Source of the DNA: Streptomyces longwoodensis
GTDB taxonomy: Bacteria; Actinomycetota; Actinomycetes; Streptomycetales; Streptomycetaceae
Assembly: GCF_001514125.1 (NCBI RefSeq)
Contig: NZ_KQ948557.1
Span: 74,871-138,870 of the forward strand
Direction: 5' to 3'
Length of the DNA: 64,000 nt
The notes beneath the pieces were generated by a model. It was not told the DNA's origin. It ran no database searches and saw only the letters and a list, made by a program, of their open reading frames with translations. Positions 8,132 to 16,450 of this stretch are shown here, piece after piece. Both the position numbers and the translations under genes were made by a program. Numbering within the stretch: the first letter of the stretch is position 1; every line of letters begins with the position of its first letter.

Positions 8132-9744
8132 AGCGGGGTGATCCCGTGCTTGCGCTGGGGCAGCGCCCGGTGCTTGGTGCGCAGCATCTCCAGCGCGCGG
8201 GCGAGCACGGCGCGGGTCTCACCGGGCTCGATCACGTCGTCGACGAGCCCGCGTTCGGCGGCGTAGTAGGGGTGCATCAGCTCCGAGCGGTACTCCTGGA
8301 CCATCCGCGCGCGCATCGCGGCGGGGTCGTCGGCCTCGGCGATACGGCGCCGGAAGACGACGTTGGCGGCGCCCTCCGCGCCCATCACCGCCACCTCGTT
8401 GGTGGGCCAGGCGAACGACAGGTCCGCGCCCACCGAACGGGAGTCCATGACGATGTAGGCACCGCCGTAGGCCTTGCGCAGGATCAGCTGGATGCGCGGC
8501 ACGGTGGCGTTGCAGTACGCGTACAGCAGCTTGGCGCCGTGCCGGATGATCCCGTTGTGCTCCTGCTCCACCCCGGGCAGGAACCCCGGCACGTCCAGCA
8601 GGGTGACCAGCGGGATGTTGAACGCGTCGCACAGCGACACGAACCGGGCGGCCTTCTCGCTGGCGCGGATGTCCAGGACGCCCGCGCTGACCAGGGGCTG
8701 GTTGGCGACCACCCCGACGACGTGCCCGTCGATCCGGGCCAGCGCGCACACCACGTTGGCCGCCCAGGTGGGGTGGGTCTCGAAGAAGTCGCCGTCGTCG
8801 ACCAGTTCCTCGATGACCTCCCGCACGTCGTAGCCGCGCGCGGGGTCGGCCGGCACCAGGTCGGCCAGGCGGTCGGTGCGCCGCTCGGCCGGGTCCTCCC
8901 CGCGCAGCACGGGCGGCGCCTGGCGGTTGTTGGAGGGCAGGTACGACAGCAGGTGGCGCACGTCCTGCAGGCAGCTCACCTCGTCGTCGTAGGCGAACGC
9001 GGCCACCCCCGACACCGAGGCGTGCACGTCGGCGCCGCCCAGCTCGTCCATGCTGACCCGCTCACCGGTGACGGCGCGCACCACGTCCGGCCCGGTGATG
9101 AACATCTGCGACACGCCCCGCACCATGAAGGTGAAGTCGGTCAGCGCCGGCGAGTAGGCGGCACCGCCCGCGCACGGCCCCAGGATGACGCTGATCTGCG
9201 GGATGACGCCGGAGGAACGGGCGTTGCGGCTGAAGATCCCGCCGTACCCCGCCAGCGCCGTCACCCCCTCCTGGATGCGGGCGCCGGCCCCGTCGCACAG
9301 GCTCACCAGGGGCGCGCCCGAGGCCTCCGCGAGGTCCATCAGCTTGTGGATCTTCGCGGCGTGCGACTCGCCGAGCGCGCCGCCGAAGATCCTGAAGTCG
9401 TGGGCGTAGACGAACACCTGGCGCCCCTCGACGGTGCCCCAGCCGGTGACGACACCGTCGGTGTGCGGCCGCCTGTCCTCCAGCCCGAACCCGGTGGCGC
9501 GGTGCCGCCGCAGCGACTCCAGCTCGGTGAACGACCCCTCGTCCAGCAGCAGTTCGACGCGCTCATGGGCGGTGAGCTTGCCGCGTGCGTGCTGCGCCTC
9601 GGTGGCGCGCTGCCCGGGCCCGGCGTGCACCTCGGCCCGCAGCCTGCGCAGCTCCTCCACCCGCACGTGCATGGTGTCGGCCCGCAGGGGCTGTGGTGCG
9701 GCCCCGGCCGCGTTCTGCGGGGGTTTTTCGACCACGGTGGTCAT
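8128..9744 (-). CDS. Acyl-CoA carboxylase carboxyltransferase (beta) subunit
   Basis: 538 aa, full length for the PccB/AccB family. It transfers CO2 from biotin to acetyl- or propionyl-CoA. Visible signatures are the oxyanion-hole glycines in GGAAYSPAL (near 185) and GGAYIVM (near 430), the AHDFRIFGGALGE segment near 115 and the C-terminal KHGITPL. The ATG at 9744 is the first gene of the nine- or ten-gene minus-strand operon, with GGGAGG about 6 bases upstream. Its presence beside fabD suggests that the cluster secures its own extender supply. Substrate preference depends on one residue in the active site that I cannot assign without an alignment. Confidence 0.92.
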   Translation of the reverse strand: MTTVVEKPPQNAAGAAPQPLRADTMHVRVEELRRLRAEVHAGPGQRATEAQHARGKLTAHERVELLLDEGSFTELESLRRHRATGFGLEDRRPHTDGVVTGWGTVEGRQVFVYAHDFRIFGGALGESHAAKIHKLMDLAEASGAPLVSLCDGAGARIQEGVTALAGYGGIFSRNARSSGVIPQISVILGPCAGGAAYSPALTDFTFMVRGVSQMFITGPDVVRAVTGERVSMDELGGADVHASVSGVAAFAYDDEVSCLQDVRHLLSYLPSNNRQAPPVLRGEDPAERRTDRLADLVPADPARGYDVREVIEELVDDGDFFETHPTWAANVVCALARIDGHVVGVVANQPLVSAGVLDIRASEKAARFVSLCDAFNIPLVTLLDVPGFLPGVEQEHNGIIRHGAKLLYAYCNATVPRIQLILRKAYGGAYIVMDSRSVGADLSFAWPTNEVAVMGAEGAANVVFRRRIAEADDPAAMRARMVQEYRSELMHPYYAAERGLVDDVIEPGETRAVLARALEMLRTKHRALPQRKHGITPL

Positions 9745-9977
9745 GCAACGCCTCCCGTCCCGTATGCCGTTTCGTCATTCCGTCGGTGGATCACGACAAC
9801 GAGAGTCGGCCCTGCGCGGCAATGCCTGACTCAAGCCGGGAAAAAGGCCGCCGGAAATACTTTTGTGCGGTCCTTGAGCGAGCGCGTGGTGAATACCGTT
9901 CCGCCCCTTGGCCGCCCCTTGAGGAAAGGCCGCGGAAGATGACCCGGACCACCCCTTGGACCGACGAAGGAAAAACC
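9745..9977. promoter_or_regulatory. Divergent promoter region with 11-bp-spaced CCCCTTG repeats
   Basis: 233 bases between the carboxyltransferase and fabD-like genes must hold promoters for both arms. CCCCTTG occurs at 9904-9910 and 9915-9921, exactly 11 bp apart, again at 9952-9958, with a close copy (GTCCTTG) at 9870-9876. Heptamers spaced 11 bp apart are the hallmark of sites bound by Streptomyces antibiotic regulatory proteins (SARPs), hence a candidate activator site. No SARP gene is in the window, and I cannot assign convincing -10 and -35 boxes. Confidence 0.45.
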
Positions 9978-10913
9978 ATGGAGACGCACATCGAGGAACC
10001 GGCCGCCCCCCGGATCGCCGTCCTGTTCCCCGGCCAGGGCGTGCAGCGCCCCGGCATGGGCGAACCCTGGCGCGACAGCCCGTCCTGGGCCCTGGTGGAG
10101 GAGGTCTCCCGCGCCTCCGGCTTCGACGTGGCCCACCTGCTGCTGGCGGCGGACCAGGAGACGCTCTCGCGCACCGACCACGCCCAGATCTCGGTGTTCA
10201 CCGCCTCCCTGCTGGCCTGGTCCGAGTTCCGCCGCACCGATCCGGAGGCCGACGTGGTGGCCGTGGCCGGCCACAGTCTGGGCGAGTACGCGGCACTGGT
10301 CGCGGCGGGCGTGCTGTCGGTGGCCGACGGCGCCTGGCTGGTGGGCGAGCGCGGCCGCGCCATGGCGGACGCCGCCCGGCTGCGCCCCGGCGCGATGGCC
10401 GCGGTGATGGGCGCCGGCCCGGACGCGGTCCAGGCGCTGGTGGCCGCCGCCGGGGGCGACCTGTGGGTGGCCAACCACAACAGCCCCCAGCAGACGGTCA
10501 TCGCGGGCAGCCGCACCGCCGTCCAGGAGGCCGTGGACCGCGCGGCCGGGGCGGGCCTGCGCTGCACCGTCCTGCCGGTCACCGCGGCCTGCCACACCCC
10601 GCTCATGGCCCCGGCCGCCACCCCGCTGCGCCAGGCCCTGGACCTGACGCAGTTCACGCCGGGAACCCTCCCGGTCGTCGCCAACGTCGACGCCACCGTC
10701 CACGAGGGCGGCCCGCACTGGCGTGAGCTGTGCACCCGCCAGCTCACCGGCCCGGTCCACTGGACGGCCACCCTGCGCGTCCTGAACGAGACCCTGGCGG
10801 CCACGACGTTCCTGGACATCGGCCCCGGCACCACCCTCTCCGCCCTGACCCGCCGCAACCTGCCCGACGCCGAGTCGCTCCGCTTCAGGGCACCGGCCGT
10901 CCAGGGCGCCTGA
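9978..10913 (+). CDS. Malonyl-CoA:ACP transacylase (FabD-type)
   Basis: 311 aa, typical length. It loads malonyl groups onto the ACP. The sequence shows FPGQGVQRPGMG near residue 14, the nucleophile Ser in GHSLGEY near residue 98, and the catalytic His region (AACHTPLM) near 203. The ATG at 9978 has GAAGGAA upstream; the upstream part of the open frame lacks any family match. It is transcribed divergently from the operon and is probably a dedicated copy for this pathway, separate from the housekeeping fatty acid fabD. Confidence 0.92.
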   Translation: METHIEEPAAPRIAVLFPGQGVQRPGMGEPWRDSPSWALVEEVSRASGFDVAHLLLAADQETLSRTDHAQISVFTASLLAWSEFRRTDPEADVVAVAGHSLGEYAALVAAGVLSVADGAWLVGERGRAMADAARLRPGAMAAVMGAGPDAVQALVAAAGGDLWVANHNSPQQTVIAGSRTAVQEAVDRAAGAGLRCTVLPVTAACHTPLMAPAATPLRQALDLTQFTPGTLPVVANVDATVHEGGPHWRELCTRQLTGPVHWTATLRVLNETLAATTFLDIGPGTTLSALTRRNLPDAESLRFRAPAVQGA

Positions 10914-11083
10914 CGGCACCCGCACCGCGCCCCCCGCCCGCACCGCGCCCCTCGCCCCCGGCGGCGCCCGCTGCCGCTCTTGGCCCGTTGTGTCCCGGTC
11001 GCGAGGGCCGGGAGGACCGCTCCCGCCGCGCCGGTGGCGATATTCACTGTCCGGCCGGCGGAGCACGGTGATAGACACCGGCT

Positions 11084-11872
11084 GTGGCCACGACACTGGA
11101 GTTCTCCGACCTGCGGCGACTGACGGACGAACGGGCGAGTGCCTTTCGCGCCGCGGTCGCCTCCGCGCCCACCCTCGACGCGCAGGTGCCCACCTGCCCC
11201 GAGTGGACGCTGTACGACCTGGTGCACCACCTGGGCGGCGGGGACCGCTTCTGGGCCGCCGTCCTCGGCGCGGGCCCCGCCGACGTCCCTCCGGCCAGGG
11301 CCATCGCCGAGCGGGCCGCCCTGACCGCGCCCCGCGACCGCGCGGCCCTGCTGGACTGGTCGCAGGAGTCGACGCACCTGCTGCTGAACGCCTTGCGGGA
11401 GGCCGGCCCGCAACGCGGGTGCTGGACCTGGTGGGGTGCCTCGCACTCGCCGCAGAACGCCGGCGCCGTCGCCCGGCACCGGCTCCAGGAGACCGCGGTG
11501 CACACCTACGACGTCCAGGTCGTCCTGGGCGCCCCGCAGCCGCTGGCCCAGCAGGTCGCACTCGACGGCGTCGACGAGTTCCTGTCCACCTGCTGCGCGA
11601 CGACGGCCGCCTGGCCGCACGAGCCCACCGCCTTCGACTTCCACGCCAGCGAGGGCCGCTCCTGGCGCCTCACGCTCGACGCGGACGGCGCCCGCCCCAC
11701 CCGCCTGCCCACCACCGGCGGGGCCCCGGACGGCACCCCCGGCGCCCGCGTCAGCGCCACCGCCGGCGACCTGGTCCTCTACCTCTACGACCGCATCCCC
11801 GCCGACGACGTGCACATCGACGGGGACGCCTCCCTGCTCGACCTGCTGCGCGCCTGGGACCCCGAAGAGTAG
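11084..11872 (+). CDS. Maleylpyruvate isomerase / DinB-family mycothiol-dependent enzyme
   Basis: 262 aa. The N-terminal metal-binding helix bundle has the family signature VPTCPEWTLYDLVHHLGG near residues 34-52, with the first metal-ligand His in the HH pair, and a second conserved His in the RHRLQETAVHTYDVQ segment near 135. Members include mycothiol-dependent maleylpyruvate isomerase; most actinobacterial paralogues have no assigned substrate. The GTG at 11084 begins MATTLEFSDL; no strong ribosome site is visible, so a short leader is possible. It lies 170 bases after the fabD-like gene and is probably an independent transcription unit. Confidence 0.75.
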   Translation: MATTLEFSDLRRLTDERASAFRAAVASAPTLDAQVPTCPEWTLYDLVHHLGGGDRFWAAVLGAGPADVPPARAIAERAALTAPRDRAALLDWSQESTHLLLNALREAGPQRGCWTWWGASHSPQNAGAVARHRLQETAVHTYDVQVVLGAPQPLAQQVALDGVDEFLSTCCATTAAWPHEPTAFDFHASEGRSWRLTLDADGARPTRLPTTGGAPDGTPGARVSATAGDLVLYLYDRIPADDVHIDGDASLLDLLRAWDPEE

Positions 11873-11962
11873 CGACCTGACGGAACGTCACCTGCTGCGC
11901 GGGGCGCGGCCGTTCACCTACCGTGTGCGTGCCGTGCCACCCCGAGCCGAGGAGACAGCCCC

Positions 11963-12325
11963 GTGCCCGCGTCAGCCTTGCGCCACCCGTCCGAGCGGAT
12001 GCCCCGAGCCGCCCTGGCGGGCCTGCTCACCGCCGTCACCGCCGTCCTCACCGCGCTGATGCTCGCCCTCACCCAGTCCGCCGCCTACGCCGGCGGCCCC
12101 TACCGCTGGGCGCACGACGGCAACGTCGGCCAGCGCCTGACCGTCTGCGCCCAGACACTCGAGGTCCGCAGCTCCTACGGCGGCCCGGCGTTCGCCCGGC
12201 TCACCTACGGCCAGACCTTCACCATGCACCAGAACTACGCGGAGTTCGGCAGCGAGTACGTGCGCGGCTTCGCCTGGGGCGACGTCAACGCGGAAGGGTT
12301 CGTGCAGAACGGCTGGTTCTGCTGA
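11963..12325 (+). CDS. Secreted SH3-like small protein
   Basis: 120 aa. A signal peptide is clear: a basic start (RHPSERMPR), a long Ala/Leu core at residues 16-38 and a SAAYA cleavage site near 42. The mature 78 residues contain TVCAQTLEVRSSYGGPAFARLTYGQTF, the pattern of bacterial SH3-like domains, and end in WFC; the two cysteines could form a disulfide. The GTG at 11963 is preceded by GAGGAGAC. Such proteins are common in Streptomyces secretomes and may bind cell wall or other polymers; no function is assigned. Confidence 0.75.
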   Translation: MPASALRHPSERMPRAALAGLLTAVTAVLTALMLALTQSAAYAGGPYRWAHDGNVGQRLTVCAQTLEVRSSYGGPAFARLTYGQTFTMHQNYAEFGSEYVRGFAWGDVNAEGFVQNGWFC

Positions 12326-12387
12326 CCGCAGCCCGCACCGTCACCGGGTGACCGCGCCGCCGCCCGCACCACGCTCCCGGCGCGAGA

Positions 12388-12423
12388 CGGCCCGTAGCCG
12401 GCCCGCGGGCCGGCTACGGGCCG
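12388..12423. terminator. 36-bp perfect palindrome, probable terminator
   Basis: An uninterrupted 18-bp inverted repeat centred between 12405 and 12406 (CGGCCCGTAGCCGGCCCG and its exact complement), about 60 bases after the SH3-like gene. It has no loop and no T-tract, as is common for Streptomyces terminators. It would work in either direction. Confidence 0.65.
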
Positions 12424-12509
12424 GTGCCGGCGCGGCCCGCGGACGCAACCCCACACCCACCCCGCCCCCGCACAGGCCCGGCCGCCCTGCGTCCCGGCCG
12501 TCCCGTCCG

Positions 12510-12551
12510 TTGACAGGGCAACACCCCCCTCCCATCATGGGAGCGCTCCCA
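12510..12551 (+). promoter_or_regulatory. Promoter with CebR-type operator
   Basis: TTGACA at 12510-12515 and CATCAT at 12533-12538 are 17 bp apart. The 14-base palindrome TGGGAGCGCTCCCA at 12538-12551 begins at the -10 end and covers the likely start site. It matches exactly the known CebR site that represses cellulase genes until cellobiose appears (established for Streptomyces). It lies 54 bases upstream of the glycoside hydrolase start. Confidence 0.85.
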
Positions 12552-12604
12552 CCGCTCGTCACCGCTCACACGCCCTCGCCGCCGGCCCCTGAGGGGGGAC
12601 CCCC

Positions 12605-14746
12605 ATGCCCTTACCGCGCAGATCCGGCCGACCCGGCCGCTCCCGCCCCCGCCGCCCCCGTCCGCTCGTGCGCACCGCCGCCGCCCTGGCCGCCGCGCTC
12701 GCCCTGCTGTCCCCGCTCGCCGCCGCCGGCGCCGCCTCGGCCGCGGCGGGGGAGGAGCCCGCCGCGGACGTCGAGGTCCAGGTCGATGCGCAGGCCTCGC
12801 TGGGCCGGCTCACCGGCACCGCGCGCGGGGTCAACGCCGCCGTCTGGGACTCCCACATGAACGACCCCGAGGTCGCGACCCTGATGAAGCAGGCCGGCGT
12901 GGGGGCGATGCGCTACCCGGGCGGCTCGTACGCCGACATCTACCACTGGCAGACGCACACCGCGCCCGGCGGGTACGTCGCGCCCGGCACCGGGTTCGAC
13001 GCGTTCATGGGCACCGTCCGCGCCACCGGCGCCCAGCCCGTCCTCATCGCCAACTACGGCTCGGGCACGCCCGAGGAGGCGGCCGGCTGGGTCCGCTACG
13101 CCAACGTCACCAAGGGCTACGGCGCGAAGTACTGGGAGATCGGCAACGAGATCTACGGCAACGACCACTACGGCAGCGGCTGGGAGCACGACGAGCACGC
13201 CGACAAGAGCCCCCAGGAGTACGCCCGCCAGGTCCGCGCCTACGCCGCCGCGATGAAGGCCGTCGACCCGGGCGTGAAGATCGGCGCGGTCCTGACCGCA
13301 CCGGGCAACTGGCCCGACGGCGTCGTCGGCCCGGGCGATCCGGGCGACTGGAACCACACCGTGCTCTCCCAGGTCACCGACGTCATCGACTTCGTCAGCG
13401 TGCACTGGTACGCGGGCGGCTCCGACACCACCGCCGACGCCGCCCTGTCCCGCCTGACCCGGCTGCCCGGCGAACTGCGCGAGGTGCGCCGCCAGCTCGA
13501 CCGGTACGCGGGCGCCGACTCCCCGCGCATCGGCATCGCCCTGACCGAGGTCAACACCAACACCGGCGGCGCCCTGCTCACCGCGCGCCCCAATGGCCTG
13601 TTCGCCGCGGACGCCTTCGCCACGGCACTGGAGAACGGGGTGTTCACCGTCGACTGGTGGAACACCCACAACGGGCCGGGCCGGATCAGCACCGTGGACG
13701 GGGAGACCGACTACGGCGACATGGGCATGCTCTCCAGCGGCGCGTGCGGCGACGCGCTCTGCCAGCCGCCCGCGAACACGCCGTTCCACCCGTACGTCGG
13801 CATGAAGATGACGAGCGAACTGGGCACCACGGGCGACACCATGGTCGCCGCCGCGTCCTCCGCGCAGGACGTCTCCGCACACGCCGTGCACCGCCGCGAC
13901 GGGCGCCTGAGCGTCCTGCTCATCAACAAGAACCCGGACGCCGCGCGGACCGTCGACCTCGCCTACACGGGCTTCACCCCCTCCGCCGCCACCCCCGCCG
14001 CACGCCGGTACGCCCGCGGCGACAGCGACATCACCGACGTCACCGGCACCGGGGCGACCGCCTCACGGGTCACGGTGCCGGCGTACGGGATGCTCACCGT
14101 CACGCTCAGCCCCAAGTCCGGCACGGGACCGGGCGCTTCGGCGGCCGGCACGCCGGGCACGCCGCGGCTGGAGGCGGTCACCGACACCACGGCACGCCTG
14201 TCCTGGGCGGGCGCACCCGGGGCGGCCCGCTACCTGGTCCAGGAACGCGACGGCGCGCACACCTGGACGGTCGGCGAGAGCACCGGCACCTCGGTGACGC
14301 TGCGCAACCTGCCCGCGGGCAGCACGCACACCGTCGACGTGCTGGCCGCGGACGCCTCGGGCCGGCTCGCCGCGCCCTCCGACCCGCTGACGTTCACCAC
14401 CGGCACCCCGTCCGACGCCGTCTGCGCGGTGACCTACCACCGCGACACGGGCTGGGGCAACGGGTTCGTGGCCACGGTGAGCGTCCGCAACCTCTCCGCC
14501 ACCGCGGTCACCGGCTGGACGCTCGACTGGGACTGGCCGGCCGACGGCCAGTCGGTGTCCTCCGGCTGGAACGCCACCTTCACGCAGACCGGCCGGCACG
14601 TACGGGTGACCGCCCCCGAGGGCGCGGGAGCGCTGGCCGCGGACGGCGCGTCGACGGCCTCCTTCGGATTCGTCGGCGCCAACGACGGCCCCAACCCCGG
14701 CCCCACGGCCCTCCGTCTCAACGGCGCCGTGTGCTCGGGCAGTTGA
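12605..14746 (+). CDS. Secreted glycoside hydrolase with FN3 and CBM2 domains
   Basis: 713 aa. A long Arg-rich n-region and an Ala core form a signal peptide ending near residue 45 (AGAASAAA). The catalytic part (about 50-500) looks like a clan GH-A retaining enzyme of the GH39/GH51 kind: WEIGNEIYG near residue 178 holds the likely acid/base Glu and ALTEVNTNTGG near 318 the likely nucleophile Glu. A fibronectin III domain spans about 515-600 and a family 2 cellulose-binding module about 605-713 (VTYHRDTGWGNGF, WNATF, NDGPNPGP). The CebR box at its promoter indicates a role in plant cell-wall breakdown; arabinofuranosidase is one possibility. The ATG at 12605 follows GAGGGGGG. The exact GH family needs an HMM search. 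Confidence 0.8.
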   Translation: MPLPRRSGRPGRSRPRRPRPLVRTAAALAAALALLSPLAAAGAASAAAGEEPAADVEVQVDAQASLGRLTGTARGVNAAVWDSHMNDPEVATLMKQAGVGAMRYPGGSYADIYHWQTHTAPGGYVAPGTGFDAFMGTVRATGAQPVLIANYGSGTPEEAAGWVRYANVTKGYGAKYWEIGNEIYGNDHYGSGWEHDEHADKSPQEYARQVRAYAAAMKAVDPGVKIGAVLTAPGNWPDGVVGPGDPGDWNHTVLSQVTDVIDFVSVHWYAGGSDTTADAALSRLTRLPGELREVRRQLDRYAGADSPRIGIALTEVNTNTGGALLTARPNGLFAADAFATALENGVFTVDWWNTHNGPGRISTVDGETDYGDMGMLSSGACGDALCQPPANTPFHPYVGMKMTSELGTTGDTMVAAASSAQDVSAHAVHRRDGRLSVLLINKNPDAARTVDLAYTGFTPSAATPAARRYARGDSDITDVTGTGATASRVTVPAYGMLTVTLSPKSGTGPGASAAGTPGTPRLEAVTDTTARLSWAGAPGAARYLVQERDGAHTWTVGESTGTSVTLRNLPAGSTHTVDVLAADASGRLAAPSDPLTFTTGTPSDAVCAVTYHRDTGWGNGFVATVSVRNLSATAVTGWTLDWDWPADGQSVSSGWNATFTQTGRHVRVTAPEGAGALAADGASTASFGFVGANDGPNPGPTALRLNGAVCSGS

Positions 14747-14753
14747 CGGCCCT

Positions 14754-14789
14754 CCGGTCCGGGGGTACGGCAGTGTGCCTCCGGACCGG
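14754..14789. terminator. Hairpin terminator after the glycoside hydrolase
   Basis: CCGGTCCGG at 14754-14762 pairs with CCGGACCGG at 14781-14789; a G-T pair and two G-C pairs extend the stem inward. It sits 8 bases after the stop codon. Confidence 0.6.
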
Positions 14790-14852
14790 GGTCCCCTTGT
14801 GTTCAAGTCCCTGCGGGCGCGCCCGCGTCGGCGGCCATCTCGGCTTCATCTC

Positions 14853-14881
14853 TTGACGGCTTTGGTCCAGACCTTTAGGTT
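14853..14881 (+). promoter_or_regulatory. Chitinase promoter with DasR-like operator
   Basis: TTGACG at 14853-14858 and TAGGTT at 14876-14881 are 17 bp apart, and the palindrome GGTCCAGACC (14864-14873) fills the spacer. GGTCTAGACC-type elements between -35 and -10 are the known signature of Streptomyces chitinase promoters controlled by DasR (N-acetylglucosamine response). Confidence 0.8.
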
Positions 14882-14987
14882 CCAGTGCGCCACAGCTTCA
14901 CGAGTGCACCCGGCGTTCACCCACGTGAACTCCCGTGTGCTGCCGACCCCCCACCGCTGGCCTTCCCCCGAAGGGCTGTGAACCCCC

Positions 14988-16415
14988 ATGCGCCCCACGC
15001 TCCCTCATCCCCCCATGCCCGCACCCGCCCTTGCCCCCGCCCCCGCCCGCAGGGCCGCGCTGCGCGCCGTCCTGGTCACCGCGCTGCTCGCGGGCTCGGC
15101 GGGCGCCCTCACCGCGACCCCCGCCACGGCGGCGACCGGCACCGTCACCGGACTGGGCGGCAAGTGTCTCGACGTGGCGGGGGCCAACTCCGCCAACGGC
15201 ACCGCCGTCCAGCTCTACGACTGCAACGGCACCGCCGCCCAGCAGTGGACCGTCGGCACCGACGGCACCCTCCGCGCCCTCGGCAAGTGCCTCGACGTCA
15301 CCGGCGGTTCGACCGCCGACGGAGCACGGCTGCAGCTGTGGGACTGCACGGGAGGCGCCAACCAGAAGTGGACCGTCACCGCCGCCCGCGACCTCGTCGG
15401 CCGACAGTCCGGCAAGTGCGCCGACGTCACCGGCAACACCGCCGCCAACGGCACCCCCGTCCAGATCTGGAGCTGCACCGGCGCCGCCAACCAGAAGTGG
15501 ACCGCACCGGCGGCCGGCGACGGCACACCCCCCGCCGCCGCACCGATGGCCGTCGCCCCCTACCTCTACAACGGCTGGGGCAGCCCGCCCAGCCCGGTCA
15601 CCATCATGAACGCCACCGGCGTCAAGTGGTTCACCCTCGCCTTCGTCCTCAGCAACGGCACCTGCAACCCCCAGTGGGACGGCGCCCGCCCGCTCACCGG
15701 CGGCGTCGACCAGCAGACCATCACCACCGTCCGCGCCAACGGCGGCGACGTCATCCCCTCCTTCGGCGGCTACAGCGGCAACAAGCTGGAGAGCTCCTGC
15801 ACCAGCGCCTCCGCACTCGCCGGCGCCTACCAGAAGGTCATCAACGCCTACGGCCTCAAGGCCATCGACATCGACCTGGAGGCCGACGCCTACGGCAACG
15901 CCACCGTCCAGCAGCGCACCGTCGACGCGCTGAAAACCGTCAAGGCCGCCAACCCGGGCCTGAAGGTGTACGTCACCATCGGCACCGACCAGTCCGGGCC
16001 CGACACGAGCCTGATCAACCGGGCCGCGAACTCCGGTCTCACCGTGGACAGCTGGACGATCATGCCGTTCGACTTCGGCGGCGCGGGCCAGAACATGGGC
16101 ACCCTCACCACCCGGGCGGCCGAGGGCCTGAAGAACGCCCTGAAGAACGCCTACGGCTACAGCGACGACCAGGCCTACCGCGGCATGGGCATCTCCTCCA
16201 TGAACGGCATCACCGACGTCGGCGAGACCGTCACCCCGGCCGACTTCCAGACCATCCTCGGCTACGCCCAGCAGCACCACCTCGCACGCCTGACGTTCTG
16301 GTCGGCCAACCGCGACCGGCCCTGCTCCGGTGCCTACCCGAACGACGACACCTGCTCGGGCGTGGCCCAGAGCGCCTGGCAGTTCACCGGCATCCTCGCC
16401 AAGTACACCGGCTGA
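14988..16415 (+). CDS. Secreted GH18 chitinase with N-terminal ricin-type lectin domain
   Basis: 475 aa. The signal peptide runs to about residue 44 (TATPATAA). A ricin B beta-trefoil domain follows (about 48-172) with three repeats ending in QQW or QKW, each with a GKCLDV-type start. A short Pro/Ala linker leads to a GH18 barrel (about 185-475). AIDIDLEAD near residue 290 carries the DxDxE catalytic motif with the acid Glu; MPFDFGG near 350 and LTFWSANRD near 430 complete the chitinase B/ChiA-like pattern. It cleaves chitin outside the cell. The ATG at 14988 has GAAGGG upstream. It is co-directional with the ThuA-lectin gene 35 bases downstream, so the pair probably forms a DasR-controlled operon. 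Confidence 0.92.
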   Translation: MRPTLPHPPMPAPALAPAPARRAALRAVLVTALLAGSAGALTATPATAATGTVTGLGGKCLDVAGANSANGTAVQLYDCNGTAAQQWTVGTDGTLRALGKCLDVTGGSTADGARLQLWDCTGGANQKWTVTAARDLVGRQSGKCADVTGNTAANGTPVQIWSCTGAANQKWTAPAAGDGTPPAAAPMAVAPYLYNGWGSPPSPVTIMNATGVKWFTLAFVLSNGTCNPQWDGARPLTGGVDQQTITTVRANGGDVIPSFGGYSGNKLESSCTSASALAGAYQKVINAYGLKAIDIDLEADAYGNATVQQRTVDALKTVKAANPGLKVYVTIGTDQSGPDTSLINRAANSGLTVDSWTIMPFDFGGAGQNMGTLTTRAAEGLKNALKNAYGYSDDQAYRGMGISSMNGITDVGETVTPADFQTILGYAQQHHLARLTFWSANRDRPCSGAYPNDDTCSGVAQSAWQFTGILAKYTG

Positions 16416-16450
16416 CACCCCGGGACCGGGACGAAAGGACCGATCGGCAG

